Assembly: GCA_030429105.1 (NCBI GenBank)
Contig: JAUIDE010000043.1
Span: 1-33,683 of the forward strand
Direction: 5' to 3'
Length of the DNA stretch: 33,683 nt
From: Alphaproteobacteria bacterium
Lineage (GTDB): Bacteria; Pseudomonadota; Alphaproteobacteria; Rhodobacterales; Rhodobacteraceae
In this document: positions 31,701 to 33,683 of the stretch, in pieces
How positions within the stretch are numbered: position 1 is the stretch's first letter
How the letters are laid out: every line of letters begins with the position of its first letter
Translations under genes and position numbers: made by a program
The notes under the pieces: model-generated
Database searches by the model: none
Seen by the model: only the letters and a program-made list of their open reading frames with translations
Told to the model about the DNA's origin: nothing

Positions 31701-33683
31701 ATCGACAGAGAGATCAGACCGCACGACCGTAGTGAACTGTCCACCCGCGAGTTTGATCGCTGAGAAATCGACCGCATTTTCCGCGATATGCGTGAGGGAG
31801 TCGCTGGTCAGGTGCAGTCGCGCGCCGCCGAAATCTCCGCCGAGACCGGTCGCCTGATCTGCCCGCAACAGGACAAAACGCCCTGAATCGACTTGAGGGA
31901 GTTCTGCAGGGGTTCCTGTCGCACCGGACATGTCGATGTAGGCGACATCCACGTCGGAAAGATCAAGATCCGCTACAGAATCCACGATCCGCGCATTGCC
32001 GACGGAGCCTCCTTCCTCGGAACCCTCGATGCGAAGGCCTTCGGTGCGCGTAACGAGATCGGCCTGATCGCCACGAATGATCCACAGCTTGCCTGCTTCG
32101 ATCGGCGGCCACAGTTTGAGGTGCAGCGGGAAGTTCAACTCCGCTCCGCCGTCGGGCTGGTCGATATGATCCGCTTGGGAGAAATCGACGGTTGCCGTCA
32201 GGACCGACGAGAAATCATGCCCGCGCAGATCTCCGAGGAGGGCGACCGTTCCGTCGCCGATGAACGTCTTGCCCGCAGCGTGTTCGGCAAGAATCCTGAG
32301 TTCAGTTCCGGCGGTGACCACGACCGTGCCACCGGACCCGGGATTGAATTCCATCTTAACGAGGTCTGGGTCGACATCTCCAAGGTCGGTGTCGACATCT
32401 ATGACCGGCTGATCGATCTCGAGGACATTCTCGCGCGCCGTCACGGCGCGCACCCAACCTAATGGCGGGCGCTGGACCAGTTCGAGAGCAAATGGTTGAG
32501 CTTCTGCATTGCTCGTATCTACGCGCAGAAAATACACGCCACCTGAAAGATCTGCACCCGTCTCCAGAAAATCATCGCCCGAAACGACGACGCCGTCAGA
32601 ATTGACGATTTCAACGACTGCGCCCGGGCTCAGAGTTGCGGGCGCCACACGCACATGAGTCTCTTCCTGGAGCGCATGGTCCGGAACGGTAAAGCCGAAT
32701 GTCGCCACACCGCCGGCGCTTCGCAGGCTTACCGATAGAGTGTCGCGTTCGTCTACCTGCTCGGCCGGCGTCAGACGAAAGCCCCGATCGATCAGCTCTT
32801 CGCCAGCGTCATAATAGTCCGGGAACCGATGATCCGCCGGAACGGCGCGAACGCCGCACGCGTCGGGTCCGCCGCTGAGATACCGAACCTGCTCGCCGGT
32901 GACGATCAGTCGCTCCTCGGCGAGGTAAGCGCCGGTCGGCGAAATCGGGAAATCGGTCGCAAAGTCGACCGTCCGTGCATCGATCACTCGATCAAGATCG
33001 AGATCCTGAAGATACAGACCCTCCACCGATTTCGGATCGGTAGGGCGCCAGCGCGCGGTCTCGGCGAGCGTCTCGTTGGACGCTGCATCGAGCGCGTGAT
33101 CCTGCTCGTAGAAGCGAACGATTCCGGTCTCGGACTCCGCCCGGATGAGAACCGTCACGGCCGTCGGGCGCAGGTCCCCGTTCACCGCCGTCGCCCTGAT
33201 GGCGACCGCTTCTCCGTTGGAGCCGTCGTATCGCGCATCCCAGAGCTGCCCCCGCGACGCGCGGAGAACGATGCCGTCGCCCTCCTCCGAGAAGGGAAAG
33301 TTGGGTGCGAACGGCGGCAGCGTGGTCTCGCCGCCTTCGATCCGGGTCGCGCACACGCGATCGCCGAGCTTGAAGAAGTGCGATCCCGCTTCCGTCTCGT
33401 AGAGTTCGAGTTCGTGGCCGTCGGCCCGGACGCTGATGTCGCGCCGGGCGACGACCGGCTCGCCGACGACGCCGCTGCCATTGAGGTCGAGGTCGTAGGC
33501 CACTTCGCGGAGCGCGAGTTCGCGCGCATCGATGGACAGCGGGCGACCGGTCGCCTCGAGGTTGCCTCCGGAGGGCGCGAAGACGTACTCGAAGTCTCCG
33601 CCTTCGCCGCGCGCCAGCACGGCCACGCCGGCGCCTTCGGCGCGCACGGCGTAAACCGTGTTGTCACCCGGGGTCCACGGCAG
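25734..33683 (-). CDS. Giant RTX repeat protein, predicted type I secreted adhesin (5' end outside window)
   Basis: 2,649 codons are visible, open to the window edge with no stop, so the true start lies beyond 33683. The visible N-terminal part has a calcium-loop-like DLNGSGVVG repeat unit (about 33460-33495), then a PPC-like beta domain (about 32470-32770: LSVSLRSAGGVATFGFTVPD, and GGVYFLRVDTS). The middle (about 27000-30500) is a long array of Ala/Thr/Gly-rich beta-strand repeats built from modules such as NATMTIAQNALI, GANTFTLGA and TGVERVTL. The C-terminus has RTX nonapeptides (GASGNDDLQAG, GGEGNDTLRGNAGDD, about 25950-26070) and ends GLTADDFLFS, a typical type I secretion tail. It is probably exported by a TolC-type system and acts as a calcium-dependent surface or released adhesin. 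No secretion genes are in the window. Confidence 0.85.
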   Translation of the reverse strand: MPWTPGDNTVYAVRAEGAGVAVLARGEGGDFEYVFAPSGGNLEATGRPLSIDARELALREVAYDLDLNGSGVVGEPVVARRDISVRADGHELELYETEAGSHFFKLGDRVCATRIEGGETTLPPFAPNFPFSEEGDGIVLRASRGQLWDARYDGSNGEAVAIRATAVNGDLRPTAVTVLIRAESETGIVRFYEQDHALDAASNETLAETARWRPTDPKSVEGLYLQDLDLDRVIDARTVDFATDFPISPTGAYLAEERLIVTGEQVRYLSGGPDACGVRAVPADHRFPDYYDAGEELIDRGFRLTPAEQVDERDTLSVSLRSAGGVATFGFTVPDHALQEETHVRVAPATLSPGAVVEIVNSDGVVVSGDDFLETGADLSGGVYFLRVDTSNAEAQPFALELVQRPPLGWVRAVTARENVLEIDQPVIDVDTDLGDVDPDLVKMEFNPGSGGTVVVTAGTELRILAEHAAGKTFIGDGTVALLGDLRGHDFSSVLTATVDFSQADHIDQPDGGAELNFPLHLKLWPPIEAGKLWIIRGDQADLVTRTEGLRIEGSEEGGSVGNARIVDSVADLDLSDVDVAYIDMSGATGTPAELPQVDSGRFVLLRADQATGLGGDFGGARLHLTSDSLTHIAENAVDFSAIKLAGGQFTTVVRSDLSVDANADLGELRVTVLGANTTLRLTGEQANARQINDRVAIWTRDTDRSSQQTGAAGRVVVVEADDNTDFSRFGENNISAQNDHLYVTLEFRESGVVDLGANATITSPIGALLRGSGTELPPALRIDAYDVGPGVTLRLGEEQATFREAIGAGRIEIADFGSTTDAWGFQRGSSPTAEATLISGEGVLDLRTNRSLDDAVDEYALGARAASFAEVQATGRLIEGDAGVDVEVYDLQDDTDLSKVQPHLDLTVYQTSDRDISANSNLATVDLFDMSSHALEASSSLLGNDVKFENGNVTLTVIEYEVLQKAFDFTDAYSTVELEMGSDVSGATLRGVDVYSLVDGASVTMSVAQHDVQDVMINGGGSETITLVGSADSDADTDIETYVLDGSHDNVLRLSAGGQSVTGGAGDDTVDVGGLNVSGTYALAGGANVVRLDDGVNISQAEVSAIGGTFTFDLLSDATATMSTNQHIAAAGITGDGPNAITFSNGGTVTGDADIESYTLANVGPNTFTLGANGQSVTGGTGADVVDIGARAITGAIALGDGTDTVKVSDGGNLSGAKIFTGVERVTLDKDANATMTIAQNALIAEAAGTNTITLSEAGATTGDEDVETYALADGANTFSLGALGQNATESGGANTLVFGSGAYSGTFTGFGVDDTYQVVNGTNMSGATGLDAGVLDFQDADAAVTLDAAQNGSLTVLANGADAGAQTISVSEADTFTADANVETYQLTGVSQITVAAGTAVSVGGSDSADQTVVVDGLTTTGAYDLGGGTADTVSIIANSDIKGSTFTGVERVTLGSGVNATMTIAQNTLIASAEGINTVTLFNAGVATGDAEVETYVLANGANSFVLGADGQGVAGGTGADVVDVGARAITGAIALGDGNDTVKVSTGANLSGASTFTGVETIDVAAPGATVTISEAQHAAAITVAGSGAQGGDVTIVFDEAVGDGGSTLTGKTSVARYTLTREVNDFTLGYAGQSVAASAGSGTIRIGAVDATGTFAFTVGANYTLDLTPGANISGVNGGAATTANALTFTGPVSMTAAQHNAFTSGITALSGADTITLTTADTATGDADVETYLLGEGANTFTLGATGQNVTESGGVNTLVFGADTYTGTFTDFDADDTYRVVGGTNLSGATGLTQGTLDFQDASATVTLNAAQNGSLTIANAAGAQIIVVIEADTFTADAAIETYRLTGAGTITVAAGTNVEVADGDSADQTVIVNGLTTTGAYSLGDGGADTVAITAISDISASTFTGVERVTLGNGVNATMTIAQNALISTATGANSVGLSEAGVATGAAEVESYNLTNGANTFTLGALAQNVNGGTGANTLVFGAGAYTGTFTGFGADDTCRVVDGTNLSGATGLDAGELDFNDADATVTLDAAQNASLTILAGGADAGTQTIDLTEAATFTGDAAIEAYILGDGNQTFTVGATGQAVTTGTGNVTVSTNVVTGALNGSSADNFTLAATGGTLDFTGVTLTGLDALTIANGATVTLTAAQASDVSITGDGKVIVTDVTADTNLTNATVETLEVRLSAAADLRNNATLGAVERYDLTGDNMFLTLLGTQATGKQIDATSGNAGTRAELWLVGLPGDADLSGVDVRSTYVSLTDDLAIADSAKIDTVTRFLLSGNELTIGADKLSADIVQFGAGDPFWSTFHSAAGPGSVVVRGVQNGTDLASFIDTDYGTPPITARINDNDTVDLSGNNTLGGVTAYEVGTGATLTVTAAQVDGDMATGFGQMVITGLAGSAADLALIEPPGGVTLALGVADATLAAGFDFADIAYTVTSTGPGTLDIRNADTLPAAASFVLGADVTLTLSTIQANGLTVTGSGDVVVDGVSTLAGVDLASMSNTGDLTLEGTSSGDTVDASSLTRPLKIYGASGNDDLQAGSAADTLAGGEGNDTLRGNAGDDTFIFSGTIGDDTIIGFEGAGIVGGDVIDLSGFAGLRYVDLFIGTVGGDTLIDVGANPSQIITVQGVTGLTADDFLFS
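25950..26070 (-). repeat. RTX calcium-binding nonapeptide block
   Basis: Encodes successive glycine-aspartate repeats (GASGNDDLQAG, AADTLAGGEGNDTLRGNAGD) that fold into calcium-filled beta-rolls after export. About four units, a short RTX block for such a large protein. Confidence 0.8.
27450..30250 (-). repeat. Long-period repeat array in the RTX gene (about 680-700 bp period)
   Basis: Closely similar DNA segments recur. The motif encoding GVERVTL...NATMTIAQN appears near 27885, 29275 and 29955; the one encoding LDFQDADATVTLDAAQN near 27549, 28222 and 29622. Intervals are about 670-700 or twice that, so units of roughly 230 codons are tandem and partly mixed. The high identity suggests recent amplification or ongoing conversion, and the array is a recombination-prone part of the gene. 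Confidence 0.75.

Overview
The window is very GC-rich, densely coded DNA with mostly GC-ending codons. Gene content points to an alphaproteobacterium: a QseC/QseM/FseA/RdfS/RlxS conjugation-control module, DUF4402 fimbrial subunits and a DUF4893 protein. I cannot name the genus. I see no rRNA, tRNA or CRISPR array.

Layout. (1) 1-1604, minus strand: a coupled operon encoding a DUF1622 membrane protein, an RND periplasmic adaptor lipoprotein and the first codons of an RND pump, with ATGA overlaps at both junctions. (2) 1698-4373, minus: a winged-helix regulator with a patatin-like lipoprotein, then two small exported proteins, one carrying a four-unit IRRE repeat. (3) 4857-12980: the regulatory and DNA-processing half of an integrative and conjugative element (ICE) of the Mesorhizobium ICEMlSym type. 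It holds divergent qseC and qseM, a split activator gene fseA whose two frames join at a TTT-C +1 frameshift site, then rdfS, DUF2840, traF, a lytic transglycosylase, relaxase rlxS, coupling protein traG and a ribbon-helix-helix protein. Integrase, TraR/TraI and all trb mating-pair genes are absent and the block stops abruptly at 12980. (4) 13475-18274, minus: a chaperone-usher fimbrial operon (two DUF4402 subunits, chaperone, usher). The usher has an in-frame amber codon and one subunit a single-base deletion, so the operon looks decayed. A divergent regulator-like gene (18556-19524) faces it across a region with two palindromes, followed by a further DUF4402-like gene. (5) 20379-25477: a PH-like membrane protein, an LprI-like protein, and a periplasmic protein gene cut by a complete IS66-family element (21836-24400) flanked by a perfect 8-bp target duplication, then a DUF4893 protein. 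(6) 25734-33683, minus: the C-terminal 2,649 codons of a giant repeat-rich RTX protein with a type I secretion-like C-terminus; its 5' end lies outside the window.

How the parts work together. By analogy with ICEMlSymR7A, QseC represses qseM, QseM blocks TraR and FseA, and frameshifted FseA activates rdfS and the downstream transfer genes. The piece here keeps the switch, the excisionase and the DNA-processing proteins but has lost, or never had beside it, the transfer channel and integrase. The fimbrial operon and the RTX protein are both surface or adhesion functions; the first appears to be degenerating while the second is intact as far as visible.
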